DNA of 64,000 nt from Rudaeicoccus suwonensis. GTDB lineage: Bacteria; Actinomycetota; Actinomycetes; Actinomycetales; Dermatophilaceae. How positions within the stretch are numbered: the stretch's first letter is position 1; each line of letters opens with the position of its first letter. The notes beneath the pieces were generated by a model, which was given only the letters and a program-made list of their open reading frames with translations, was not told where the DNA came from and made no database searches. Location: positions 1-64,000 of the forward strand of contig NZ_VIVQ01000003.1 in NCBI RefSeq assembly GCF_007829035.1, in the 5' to 3' direction. Made by a program: the position numbers and the translations under genes. This document shows, piece by piece, positions 56,160-64,000 of the stretch.

Positions 56160-57146
56160 CTACCCGACCGGCGGCGGGTGCAGGACGAACTGCCCCAGTG
56201 TCCGCAGTGCCTGCTGTGCCTCCGGCAGCCACGAGGCCGCCGCCTGGAAGACATGCACCTGCCCCTTCCAGATGTCCAGCGTCACAGGCACGTCGGCCTC
56301 GGCCAGCCGGTCGGCCATCTCCTCGATCTCCGGGCGCAGGATCTCGTGCGAGCCCACCTGCAGCAACACTGGCGGCAGCCCGTGCAGATCGCAGTCGATG
56401 GGGGAGAGTCGCGCGCCATACCTCTCGTGAGCCCGGTCGACCGCCGCGACGAAGGTGTTGAGGGTGCGGCACGCGCGGACGGTGAAGACGTCGCATCGCT
56501 CGTGATACGGGCTGGCCTGCTTGCGTTCGATGCCGAGGTCGAGCAGCGGGGACATCGACGCGATCGCGGCCGGCATCGGCAGGCCCTCATCGCGTAGTGC
56601 GAGCACCAGCAGGAAGGTGAGCAGTCCACCGGCGGAGTCGCCGACGATGCTGATCTGCTCACCGCTGTAGCCGCGATCCAGCAGCCAGCGGTAGCCCGCC
56701 ATACAGTCCGAAACCATGTCGTCGAGGGTGACCACGGGCAGCATCCGGAAACCCACGTTGAGTGCCGGGGCGCGGCACACCCGCGACGTGGCCGCGACCA
56801 GTCGGCGGTGCGAGGCCAGGCTGCAGCTGATCAGTGCGCCGCCGTGCAGATAGAGCACCGCGGCGTCCGGCCGGCACCGCGGTGCGCGGATCCACTCGCC
56901 GTCGCAGGGACCGAGCTGCACGCGATCGACCGCGGTTCCTTCGGGCAGGCGCAGCCGGTCCGCGCCGGTGTCCATCACCCGCGAGAGGCGCACCAGGCTG
57001 GGCGCGTAGCTCCACAGCGTCACCACCGGTTTGGCGGTGGCGCGCAGCGATCCGGCGAGGACAGCGGACCTGCGCGACGTGCGGGGATGCCGCACGCGCA
57101 CCGCGGGCACCGGCATACCGCCGCTGTCCGATGGAAGTGCTGCCAC
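56160..57146 (-). CDS. Alpha/beta hydrolase, hormone-sensitive-lipase type esterase
   Basis: 328 residues from GTG 57146, chosen because GGAAGGA ends 6 bases upstream; ATG 57116 is an alternative with no good site. HSL-family landmarks: oxyanion loop H-G-G-A (101-104) and nucleophile S171 in G-D-S-A-G-G. The acid residue is unusual: where the family has Asp (G-x-x-D), this reads G-S-H-E-I-L-R-P-E, so a Glu may serve. The base is H in K-G-Q-V-H-V-F. Divergent from the wax ester synthase gene, it probably hydrolyses acylglycerols or esters. Confidence 0.85.
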   Translation of the reverse strand: MAALPSDSGGMPVPAVRVRHPRTSRRSAVLAGSLRATAKPVVTLWSYAPSLVRLSRVMDTGADRLRLPEGTAVDRVQLGPCDGEWIRAPRCRPDAAVLYLHGGALISCSLASHRRLVAATSRVCRAPALNVGFRMLPVVTLDDMVSDCMAGYRWLLDRGYSGEQISIVGDSAGGLLTFLLVLALRDEGLPMPAAIASMSPLLDLGIERKQASPYHERCDVFTVRACRTLNTFVAAVDRAHERYGARLSPIDCDLHGLPPVLLQVGSHEILRPEIEEMADRLAEADVPVTLDIWKGQVHVFQAAASWLPEAQQALRTLGQFVLHPPPVG

Positions 57147-57316
57147 GTGGTGTCCTTCCGGTCCCGAGGTGCTGCGCTGCCATGGTGTGCACGCCGACGA
57201 GGCCGCGCCGGGCCACATGTGGTTGCGGTCACATGTGCACCGGGAGTCTAGCTACTCTGGGGTAGCCATGCACCGGACAGTTGCGTGGCGCCGCAGGTCT
57301 GGGAAGGGTGTTCGCT

Positions 57317-58699
57317 ATGCCGTCGATGGGTCCTGTTGATTCCGGTTTTCTGCTGATCGAGTCGCGCGAGCATCCGATGCATGTGGGTGGGCTGCAACTG
57401 TTCTCGCCACCGGAGGGCGCCGGACCCGGCTATGCCCGCGAGGTGCTCACCGACCGGCTGATGAACACCGAGGTCAGCACCCGCTTCCGGATGCGTCCGG
57501 CCGAGCCGGTCGGCACCCTGGGCAATTTCCGCTGGCATGTCGACCCCGTCGTCGACATGGATCACCACGTCCGCCGGTCGGCCGTCCCCAGCCCGGGCCG
57601 ACTGCGCGAGCTGTTCGAGCTCACGTCTCGCTGGCAAGGGTCGCTGTTGGACCGGCACCGGCCGTTGTGGGAGGCCCACGTCGTCGAAGGCTTGGCCGAC
57701 GGCCGCGTCGCGGTCTTCACCAAGGTGCACCACGCTCTGGTCGACGGGGTGTCGGCGCTGCAACTGATGCAGCGCTCCTGCAGCCCGGATCCCGATGCCC
57801 GCGACTGCGAGGCGCCGTGGGCGCTGCGATCGCCCACCGGCCACGAACGCAGCGTCAGCAACAATCCGTTCCCCGGCGTGCCCTTGCTGAGTTCGGTATG
57901 GCGCAGCGGCGTCGACGCGGTCGGCGAACTCGTGTCGATCGGCCCCAATGCGCTCAAGATCGCCACCCGCTCGCTGCGCGACACCGGCCTCGTGACGCCG
58001 TTCGACGCGCCTCGCACGATCTTGAACGAAAAGGTCGGCGGAGCAAGGCGATTCGTCGCACAGTCGTTCGGCATGGACAGATTCCGTGTGGTCTGCAAGA
58101 CCCACGACGTCTCGCTCAACGACGTCGTGCTGGCCGTGTGCGGCGGCGGACTGCGAGCCTATCTGCAGGAGTTGGACGCTCTGCCTGAGCGCTCCTTGAC
58201 GGCGATGTGCCCGGTCAACCTGCGGGACGAGAGCAGCGAGGTCGGCGGCAATGAGATCGGCGCAATCATCGCCGGCCTCGGCACCGACTTGGCGGATCCG
58301 GTGGATCGCCTCGAGGCGGTGCACGAGTCCACCGTCGCGGCAAAGCAGACGATGCGTGAGTTGAGCCCGCTGCAGATCCTGCTCATGTCCGGCTTCAACA
58401 TCGCCGGGCTCGGCCTGTCGATGCTGCCGACCTACGACCTGGTCGGGCGGCCGCCGTTCAACGTCATCATCTCCAACGTGCCCGGCCCGCGGCAGCAGAT
58501 GTACTTCAACGGCGCCCACCTCGACGGGCTCTTCCCGGCATCCATCCCGCTCGACGGGCTGGCCATGAACATCACCCTCGTCACGTATGACGACCAGGTC
58601 GACTTCGGCATCACCGCCTGCCGCAGCAGTGCGCCATCGGTGCAGCGGATGATCCACCACATGGAAGACGCCCTCGCAGCGCTCGAAGCCACCTGCTGA
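57317..58699 (+). CDS. Wax ester synthase / diacylglycerol acyltransferase (WS/DGAT)
   Basis: 460 residues from ATG 57317 (AAGGG upstream). Uses acyl-CoA to acylate diacylglycerol or fatty alcohols, making triacylglycerol or wax for storage. Active-site H-H-A-L-V-D-G (H148, H149, D153) and the C-terminal N-V-I-I-S-N-V-P-G-P-R stretch are diagnostic. The gene is divergent from the lipase/esterase, giving a small synthesis/breakdown pair. Confidence 0.92.
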   Translation: MPSMGPVDSGFLLIESREHPMHVGGLQLFSPPEGAGPGYAREVLTDRLMNTEVSTRFRMRPAEPVGTLGNFRWHVDPVVDMDHHVRRSAVPSPGRLRELFELTSRWQGSLLDRHRPLWEAHVVEGLADGRVAVFTKVHHALVDGVSALQLMQRSCSPDPDARDCEAPWALRSPTGHERSVSNNPFPGVPLLSSVWRSGVDAVGELVSIGPNALKIATRSLRDTGLVTPFDAPRTILNEKVGGARRFVAQSFGMDRFRVVCKTHDVSLNDVVLAVCGGGLRAYLQELDALPERSLTAMCPVNLRDESSEVGGNEIGAIIAGLGTDLADPVDRLEAVHESTVAAKQTMRELSPLQILLMSGFNIAGLGLSMLPTYDLVGRPPFNVIISNVPGPRQQMYFNGAHLDGLFPASIPLDGLAMNITLVTYDDQVDFGITACRSSAPSVQRMIHHMEDALAALEATC

Positions 58700-58785
58700 A
58701 TCACCCGCTGCGCCAACGGTTTTCGGCGGCATTCGTCGCGCGGTCGGTAAACCCGGGTGACGGTGCGCACCGCCATACGTCATCG

Positions 58786-60495
58786 TTGACCCTCGTGGGT
58801 CATATCGATGTCAACGGCGTGCACTACTTCCTGCCCGACGGGCGGCCGCTGCTCGGGGGAGTGAGCCTGCGTGTCGGAGAAGGCGCGAAGGTCGCGCTCG
58901 TCGGCCCCAACGGCACGGGCAAGACGACCCTGCTGCGGATCATCGACGGCGACATCGACGCGCACGAGGGTGCGATCACGCGCAGTGGCGGCCTCGCGGT
59001 GATGCCGCAGTTCATCGGACGTGCGCGGCCCGAGGGCGAGGAGTTCTCCGTCCGCGACCTGCTGCTGACCGTCGCACCGGAGCCGATCCGCACTGCTGCC
59101 ACGGCAGTTGACGAATCCGAACTGGCGATCATGCAACGCGACGACGAGCCGGCGCAGTTCGCCTATGCGCAGGCGCTCGCCGACTGGGCGGAGGTCGGTG
59201 GCTACGACTGGGAGACCCTCGCCGACGTGTGCACCGTCGCGGCGATCTCGGTGCCGTACGAGCGCGCGCAATTCCGCGACGTGTCGACGCTCAGCGGCGG
59301 CGAGCAGAAGCGCATCGTGCTCGAAGCCCTGCTGCGTGGCCCGGAGGAGGTGCTGTTGCTGGACGAGCCGGACAACTCTCTGGACGTGCCGACCAAGCGG
59401 TGGCTGGAGCAGCGATTGGTCGAGTCGCCCAAGACGGTGCTGTTCATCAGCCACGACCGCGAACTGTTGCAGCAGGTCGCCACGAGCATCGCGACCCTGG
59501 AGCCGACGGCTGCCGGAGCCTACGCATGGATCCACGTCGGCCGCTTCGACACCTATCACCAGGCGCGGGTCGACCGGAACAACAAGCTCGAGGAGTTGCG
59601 CCGTCGTTGGGACGAGGAGCACGCCAAGCTCAAGCAACTCGTGCAGTCGCTGAAGGTGAAGGCGACGTTCAACGACGGCATGTCGTCCCGCTACCGCGCC
59701 GCGCAGACCCGACTGGCCAAGTTCGAGGATGCCGGCCCGCCGCAGGTGACGGCCTTCGAGCAGAAGGTCACCATGCGTCTCGGCGGAGGTCGCACGGCCA
59801 AGCGCGCGGTCGTCTGCGAGCACCTTGAGTTGACCGGGCTGATGCAGCCGTTCGACCTGGAGATCTGGTACGGCGAACGCGTCGCGGTGCTGGGCTCGAA
59901 CGGCTCGGGCAAGTCGCACTTCCTGCGGTTGCTGGCCGCGGGCGGCTCCGACCCTGACGTGGAGCACCAGCCGGTGGGTGATTACCGCCCCAAGCCGGTC
60001 GATTGCACCGGTGTGGCCCGGTTGGGGTCGCGCGTGCGACCCGGGTGGTTCGCACAGTCGGCTGCGTCGGCAGCCGGCACCTCGATGGCCGACCGCACCT
60101 TGCTGGAGATTCTGCACCGCGGTGACGACCACCGTGACGGAATGCCTCGCGAGCAGGCGGCCCGGGCACTGGATCGCTATGAGCTCGCCCGGTCCGCCGA
60201 ACAGCGTTTCGGATCGTTGTCCGGTGGGCAGCAGGCGCGCTTCCAGATCCTGCTGTTGGAGCTGTCCGGCGCGACCTTGCTGTTGCTCGACGAACCCACC
60301 GACAACCTCGACCTGCACTCGGCCGAGGCTTTGGAGGACGGCCTGGCAGCCTTCGACGGCACTGTCGTGGCTGTGACCCACGACCGTTGGTTTGCAAGGG
60401 GATTCGACCGATTCCTCGTCTTCGGTGCAGACAGTCGGGTGCGAGAGAGCAACGATCCGGTGTGGGAGGAAGGCCGCGTCGAGCGTACGCGCTGA
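58786..60495 (+). CDS. ABC-F family ATPase (translation factor or resistance type)
   Basis: 569 residues with two ATPase cassettes and no membrane segments. Cassette 1: G-P-N-G-T-G-K-T-T, L-S-G-G-E-Q-K-R, L-L-L-D-E-P-D-N-S-L. Cassette 2: G-S-N-G-S-G-K-S-H, L-S-G-G-Q-Q-A-R, L-L-L-L-D-E-P-T-D-N-L. A charged coiled linker (~265-300, E-E-L-R-R-R-W-D-E-E-H) joins them, as in proteins that enter the ribosomal E site. Cassette 2 has H where Thr/Ser usually follows G-K-S. Start uncertain: TTG 58786 or GTG 58795, neither with a clear site. Confidence 0.85.
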   Translation: MTLVGHIDVNGVHYFLPDGRPLLGGVSLRVGEGAKVALVGPNGTGKTTLLRIIDGDIDAHEGAITRSGGLAVMPQFIGRARPEGEEFSVRDLLLTVAPEPIRTAATAVDESELAIMQRDDEPAQFAYAQALADWAEVGGYDWETLADVCTVAAISVPYERAQFRDVSTLSGGEQKRIVLEALLRGPEEVLLLDEPDNSLDVPTKRWLEQRLVESPKTVLFISHDRELLQQVATSIATLEPTAAGAYAWIHVGRFDTYHQARVDRNNKLEELRRRWDEEHAKLKQLVQSLKVKATFNDGMSSRYRAAQTRLAKFEDAGPPQVTAFEQKVTMRLGGGRTAKRAVVCEHLELTGLMQPFDLEIWYGERVAVLGSNGSGKSHFLRLLAAGGSDPDVEHQPVGDYRPKPVDCTGVARLGSRVRPGWFAQSAASAAGTSMADRTLLEILHRGDDHRDGMPREQAARALDRYELARSAEQRFGSLSGGQQARFQILLLELSGATLLLLDEPTDNLDLHSAEALEDGLAAFDGTVVAVTHDRWFARGFDRFLVFGADSRVRESNDPVWEEGRVERTR

Positions 60496-60503
60496 CCAGC
60501 CGA

Positions 60504-60522
60504 CGGCACGGATTCCGTACCG
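60504..60522. terminator. Terminator between ABC-F and regulator genes
   Basis: CGGCACGG/CCGTACCG stem (one C-A mismatch) with a 3-base loop between convergent genes. Confidence 0.5.
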
Positions 60523-60528
60523 CTGACG

Positions 60529-61125
60529 TCAGCTGCCCGGTGGCGGGTCGATCGGCAGCAACGCGGTGTATGCCGCAACTCGTCGCGCACCCGGGGTCCC
60601 GGCCCCGGCGCGGCGATATCTGTCCAGCACCTCGGCCAGTTCTGCCGACAGCGCGGTGAGCTGCTCGGTGGTGACCAGCACCGCGTGGTCGTCCAGGCCG
60701 CAATGCTCCTGCCAGGTGGCCGGCCACGTCGGCGCAGCCGAGACCCACGCGCCCGCGCGCTCAGCGAAGTGTTCGATGTAATCGCGCTGCAGCCACTCGG
60801 CAGCCGCGGCTTCGTCCTCGTCGAGTGGTTCGGCCGGATCAGCGCGCCGCGGCGGATCGACGGCCCGCCATACTCGGCGGCGGCCTGTGCCGGTGCCCGT
60901 ATCGGCGATGAGGCCCGCCTCCGCGAGCTTTCGCAGGTGGTAGGACGTGGCTCCCGTGTGGGTGTCGAGCGCGACCGCCAGTTGGGTGGCGGTCGCCTCC
61001 CCGTGCACCTTCAGCTGGGCGAGCAAGCGCGATCGCAGCGGGTGCGCAAGGGCCCGGAGCGGAGACTGAGTGGCCACCTGGGTGGCGCTGGCATCCTCGG
61101 AAGAGCGGGTCGGAGACTGCGGCAT
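60529..61125 (-). CDS. ArsR-like winged-helix transcriptional regulator
   Basis: 198 residues from ATG 61125. The winged-helix (~25-95) has L-A-H-P-L-R-S-R-L-L-A-Q-L, A-T-Q-L-A-V-A-L and the recognition region T-G-A-T-S-Y-H-L-R-K-L-A-E-A-G-L-I; the ~100-residue C-terminal helical domain is unknown. No metal-binding C-x-C motif. A perfect palindrome (61129-61145) sits directly at its start, so it probably represses itself. Whether it also touches the divergent rplM promoter ~95 bp away is open. Confidence 0.82.
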   Translation of the reverse strand: MPQSPTRSSEDASATQVATQSPLRALAHPLRSRLLAQLKVHGEATATQLAVALDTHTGATSYHLRKLAEAGLIADTGTGTGRRRVWRAVDPPRRADPAEPLDEDEAAAAEWLQRDYIEHFAERAGAWVSAAPTWPATWQEHCGLDDHAVLVTTEQLTALSAELAEVLDRYRRAGAGTPGARRVAAYTALLPIDPPPGS

Positions 61126-61128
61126 ACG

Positions 61129-61145
61129 TGCACAATAGTTGTGCA
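61129..61145. promoter_or_regulatory. Palindromic operator at the regulator's own start
   Basis: TGCACAA-TAG-TTGTGCA: perfect 7-bp arms with a 3-base centre, 4 bp from the ATG. It probably overlaps the -10 region (minus-strand CTATTGT), the classic position for autorepression. Confidence 0.6.
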
Positions 61146-61221
61146 TAAAGATGCTGCACAAGGTGCCGAGTGCGTCGTCATACGTACGAAAAGCGTTGCT
61201 GTGCAAGAGGATCGGTTCGAT

Positions 61222-61251
61222 TTGAGCCTACGCGGGCAGGCCCCGTAAACT
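61222..61251 (+). promoter_or_regulatory. Promoter of rplM-rpsI
   Basis: TTGAGC (61222-61227) and TAAACT (61246-61251), 18 bp apart; the -10 is close to TANNNT consensus. Leader of ~90 bases to rplM. Confidence 0.6.
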
Positions 61252-61345
61252 TGTGGACTGTTGTGCTTCGCGCGCAACCACCTACTTCACGCAAGACGGG
61301 CGGCCTTCCGGTCGCCGGCATCATCCGAATCGAGAAGGCAGAAAC

Positions 61346-61795
61346 GTGCGCACTTTCACGCCCAAGCCGGCGCAGCTCCAGCAGGAGCGCGTCTGGCACG
61401 TCATCGACGCGACCGACGTCGTCCTGGGTCGCCTGGCCTCCCAAGCCGCGATCCTGCTTCGCGGCAAGCACAAGGTGACCTTCGCACCGCACGTCGACGC
61501 TGGTGACTTCGTCATCATCATCAACGCCGACAAGGTCGCTCTGACCGGCGCCAAGCTGGAGCAGAAGAAGGCCTACCGTCACTCGGGCTTCCCGGGCGGC
61601 CTCAAGGCCACCAGCTACACCGAGCTGATGGCCAAGGACCCGGCCAAGGCCGTCGAGAAGGCCATTCGCGGCATGCTGCAGCACAACTCGCTGGGCCGTG
61701 CGCAGCTGAGCAAGCTCAAGGTCTACGCAGGCCCGCAGCACCCGCACGCCGCTCAGCAGCCCCAGCCGTTCGATCTCAACCAGGTCGCGCAGTAA
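61346..61795 (+). CDS. rplM: 50S ribosomal protein L13
   Basis: 149 residues from GTG 61346 with AAGG upstream; earlier in-frame codons are not L13-like. Early 23S rRNA binder. [26 protein letters not shown] and H-S-G-F-P-G-G-L are typical. Transcribed with rpsI. Confidence 0.97.
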   Translation: MRTFTPKPAQLQQERVWHVIDATDVVLGRLASQAAILLRGKHKVTFAPHVDAGDFVIIINADKVALTGAKLEQKKAYRHSGFPGGLKATSYTELMAKDPAKAVEKAIRGMLQHNSLGRAQLSKLKVYAGPQHPHAAQQPQPFDLNQVAQ

Positions 61796-61826
61796 GCGCC
61801 CCCACGACAGTCATTAGGAGATTCAC

Positions 61827-62330
61827 GTGACCGACCAGACCACGGTCGACGTCCTGGAGGACGACGAGCCGCAGTTGACCGAATACACCAGCGAGTCCTC
61901 GGCGGCGCCGTCGGACGAGCCCACCCGTCGCCCGAGCGCCTCCGCGCCCGGCGCCGGCACCGGCCGCCGCAAGCAGGCCATTGCCCGCGTGCGCATCGTG
62001 CCCGGCACCGGTGAATGGAAGATCAACGGCAAGACCCTGTCGGAGTACTTCCCGAACAAGGTTCACCAGCAGATCGTCAACGAGCCCCTGAAGGTGCTCG
62101 AGCTCGACGGCGCCTACGACGTGCTCGTGCGCGTCCACGGTGGCGGCACCTCGGGCCAGGCCGGCGCCGTGCGCCTGGGTGTGGCCCGTTCGCTGAACGG
62201 TGTCGACCCGGAGCTCAACCGTCCGACGCTGAAGAAGGCCGGCTTCCTCACCCGCGACGCTCGCGTCCCCGAGCGCAAGAAGGCCGGTCTGAAGAAGGCC
62301 CGCAAGGCCCCGCAGTACAGCAAGCGCTGA
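61827..62330 (+). CDS. rpsI: 30S ribosomal protein S9 with acidic N-terminal extension
   Basis: 167 residues from GTG, with TAGGAGA upstream. A ~45-residue acidic/Ser/Pro extension precedes the S9 core ([15 protein letters not shown]). The C-terminal A-P-Q-Y-S-K-R touches the P-site anticodon stem. Such extensions are usual in actinobacterial S9. Confidence 0.97.
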   Translation: MTDQTTVDVLEDDEPQLTEYTSESSAAPSDEPTRRPSASAPGAGTGRRKQAIARVRIVPGTGEWKINGKTLSEYFPNKVHQQIVNEPLKVLELDGAYDVLVRVHGGGTSGQAGAVRLGVARSLNGVDPELNRPTLKKAGFLTRDARVPERKKAGLKKARKAPQYSKR

Positions 62331-62336
62331 TCGCGC

Positions 62337-62356
62337 TCCGGGCGCTCTCGCCCGGA
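62337..62356 (+). terminator. Hairpin just after rpsI
   Basis: TCCGGGCG (62337-62344) with CGCCCGGA (62349-62356), loop CTCT. First of two stems after the operon. Confidence 0.55.
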
Positions 62357-62391
62357 CGCGCTCCGGCGGCGGCGTGTGCGCTGCCGACAAA

Positions 62392-62430
62392 CGACCCCGC
62401 GTCCTTGGCTCATCCAAGGGCGCGGGGTCG
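62392..62430 (+). terminator. Main terminator after rplM-rpsI
   Basis: CGACCCCGCG and CCTTGG pair with CCAAGG and CGCGGGGTCG (16 pairs, one mismatch), loop CTCAT. Confidence 0.85.
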
Positions 62431-62527
62431 CTTACGCTTCAGGAAGCCTGCGAGTCCTCGCGCAATGACGCAGCGATGACCGGTCCTTGGTGGCACGCGG
62501 GCGATGAGGAAAGGTTGAGGGTGATCC

Positions 62528-63895
62528 ATGGGTCGCTTGTTCGGAACTGACGGCGTGCGTGGGCTCGCCAATCGAGATGTCACCGCAGAACTTGCTTTGA
62601 GCCTGTCCGCGGCAGCCGCTCGCGTGCTGGCCGAGACCGGTGAATTCGCCGGCCACCGGCCGAGGGCCGTCGTAGGCCGCGACCCGCGGGCCTCTGGCGA
62701 ATTCCTTGCCGCCGCAACGGTCGCCGGGCTCGCCTCCGCAGGTGTCGACGTGTATGACGCAGGCGTCCTGCCGACTCCCGCGATCGCCTTCCTGACCGGC
62801 AGTTCCGGCGCCGACCTCGGCGTGATGCTGTCCGCCTCGCACAACGCCATGCCCGACAACGGCATCAAGTTCTTCTCCCGCGGTGGCCGCAAGTTGCCCG
62901 ACGCCACCGAGGACGCCATCGAGGCCCATCTGGACCAGTCCTGGGATCGACCGACCGGCGCGTCAGTCGGCCGGGTGCACTCGTATGCCGACAGCGGCGA
63001 GCTCTACATCCAGCACCTGTTGTCCGCCGTCCCATGTCAGCTCGACGGCTTGCATGTCGTGCTCGACCCCGCTCATGGCGCGGCCGCCACGATCGCCCCG
63101 GAGGCCTTCCGTCGCGCTGGCGCGCAAGTCACGCTCATCGGCGCCGAGCCCGATGGCCTCAACATCAACGACGGCTATGGCTCGACCCACCTGGAGCGTC
63201 TGCAGGAGGCCGTCCCTGCTGCCGGCGCCGACCTCGGTCTCGCATTCGACGGCGACGCCGATCGCTGTCTGGCGGTCGATGCCGGCGGAGCGGTCATCAA
63301 CGGTGACCAGATCATGGCGATCCTGGCGATCGACCTGCACGAGCGCGGCGCCCTGGCGGCCGACACACTCGTCGCGACCGTGATGAGCAACGAGGGCATG
63401 CTGCGCGCGATGCAACGCGAAGGCATCACCGTCCTGCGCACTGGCGTCGGTGACCGCTACGTGCTCGAAGAGATGGTGCGCGGCGGATATTCGCTCGGTG
63501 GCGAGCAGTCCGGCCACGTCATACTCCTCGAGCACGGCACGACCGGCGACGGTGTGTTGACCGGCCTGATGCTTGCCGCCCGAGTCGCCGCCACGGGTCG
63601 TTCGCTGGGCGATCTCGCGGGCTGTATGACGCTGCTGCCGCAGGTCCTGGTCAATGTGCCAGGTGTCGACAAGCATGCCGTCGATTCTCATCCGGTGGTG
63701 CAGGCTGCGGTGGCAGCCGCGCAGGCCGAACTCGCCGACACCGGTCGCGTGCTGTTGCGCAAGAGCGGCACCGAGCCGTTGGTGCGAGTCATGGTCGAGG
63801 CGGCCACGGCCGAGCATGCGCAGGAGGTCGCCGACGGTCTCGCGCTGATCGTGGCACGCGAGTGCGCGCTGCAGCAGCAGGGCGCGATCGTCTGA
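62528..63895 (+). CDS. glmM: Phosphoglucosamine mutase
   Basis: 455 residues. Converts glucosamine-6-phosphate to glucosamine-1-phosphate for UDP-GlcNAc and peptidoglycan. Catalytic S104 in L-S-A-S-H-N-A, Mg2+ loop F-D-G-D-A-D-R, sugar-binding G-G-E-Q-S-G-H and phosphate-binding R-K-S-G-T-E-P-L. Start [10 protein letters not shown] is standard. Usual neighbour of rpsI in actinobacteria. The 105 bases from 63896 to the window end show no gene. Confidence 0.97.
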   Translation: MGRLFGTDGVRGLANRDVTAELALSLSAAAARVLAETGEFAGHRPRAVVGRDPRASGEFLAAATVAGLASAGVDVYDAGVLPTPAIAFLTGSSGADLGVMLSASHNAMPDNGIKFFSRGGRKLPDATEDAIEAHLDQSWDRPTGASVGRVHSYADSGELYIQHLLSAVPCQLDGLHVVLDPAHGAAATIAPEAFRRAGAQVTLIGAEPDGLNINDGYGSTHLERLQEAVPAAGADLGLAFDGDADRCLAVDAGGAVINGDQIMAILAIDLHERGALAADTLVATVMSNEGMLRAMQREGITVLRTGVGDRYVLEEMVRGGYSLGGEQSGHVILLEHGTTGDGVLTGLMLAARVAATGRSLGDLAGCMTLLPQVLVNVPGVDKHAVDSHPVVQAAVAAAQAELADTGRVLLRKSGTEPLVRVMVEAATAEHAQEVADGLALIVARECALQQQGAIV

Positions 63896-64000
63896 CTCGA
63901 TGAGCGCTGTTCACCTGATCCTGTGGCTGGATGAGGATTGATCGGCCCGGGCGGCGTCGGGCGACCGTTGGCTGAGACAGCTGGAATGTCCGGCCGCAGC

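Overview
The window is GC-rich actinobacterial chromosome. Gene order and content (S10, spc and alpha ribosomal clusters, type Z S14, WS/DGAT acyltransferase, ABC-F protein) point to Micrococcales, perhaps near the Dermacoccaceae. That placement is inference only. No rRNA, tRNA, transposase, integrase or CRISPR array was seen.

Layout. 1-11359: the end of an MFS transporter, a secreted sedolisin (S53) protease, a subgroup Ic aspartate aminotransferase, a PEP-synthase regulatory protein next to PEP synthase (ppsA), and a minus-strand operon of two ABC-2 ATPase/permease pairs joined by 4-bp overlaps. 11475-24805: the S10 and spc ribosomal clusters from rpsJ to rplO, then secY-adk-map. 49645-53829: infA-rpmJ-rpsM-rpsK-rpsD-rpoA-rplQ. 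53896-64000: MFS transporter, truA, lipase/esterase, WS/DGAT, ABC-F ATPase, ArsR-like regulator, rplM-rpsI and glmM.

The unusual part is about 25 kb between map and infA, genes that normally lie close together. It holds a ten-gene plus-strand operon (29131-46452). The genes are a tryptophan-motif membrane protein, a secreted/membrane vWA protein (split by an apparent frameshift), a 1158-residue tubulin-like GTPase, a large two-TM protein, a four-TM protein, a beta-rich scaffold, a GAP1-like protein, a cytosolic vWA protein, a zinc-ribbon P-loop GTPase and a TerD-like protein. Around it are a canonical TerD, a zinc-ribbon membrane protein, a lipoprotein, a double-headed NarL-type histidine kinase, two paralogous NarL-type response regulators at opposite ends, and a small TPR protein. 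The parts resemble GTPase/GAP1/vWA/TerD systems proposed as conflict or stress-response complexes. The physical arrangement suggests a membrane-anchored assembly built around a tubulin-like NTPase.

Two DNA-level signals tie the island together. The first is an 18-bp palindrome, GTCCC-N8-GGGAC, found five times, only in the island, in front of both regulators, the lipoprotein, the main operon and the divergent TerD/zinc-ribbon pair. In three cases its centre lies 42-46 bp from the start codon. It is a strong candidate operator for the two regulators, whose recognition helices are almost identical. The second is a family of six 44-bp imperfect palindromes (arms near ATATTCGACG/CGTCGAATAT) in gaps around the island and once after rplQ. 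Across the whole window the octamers GTATGACG and GTATGCCG (either strand) look strongly over-represented.
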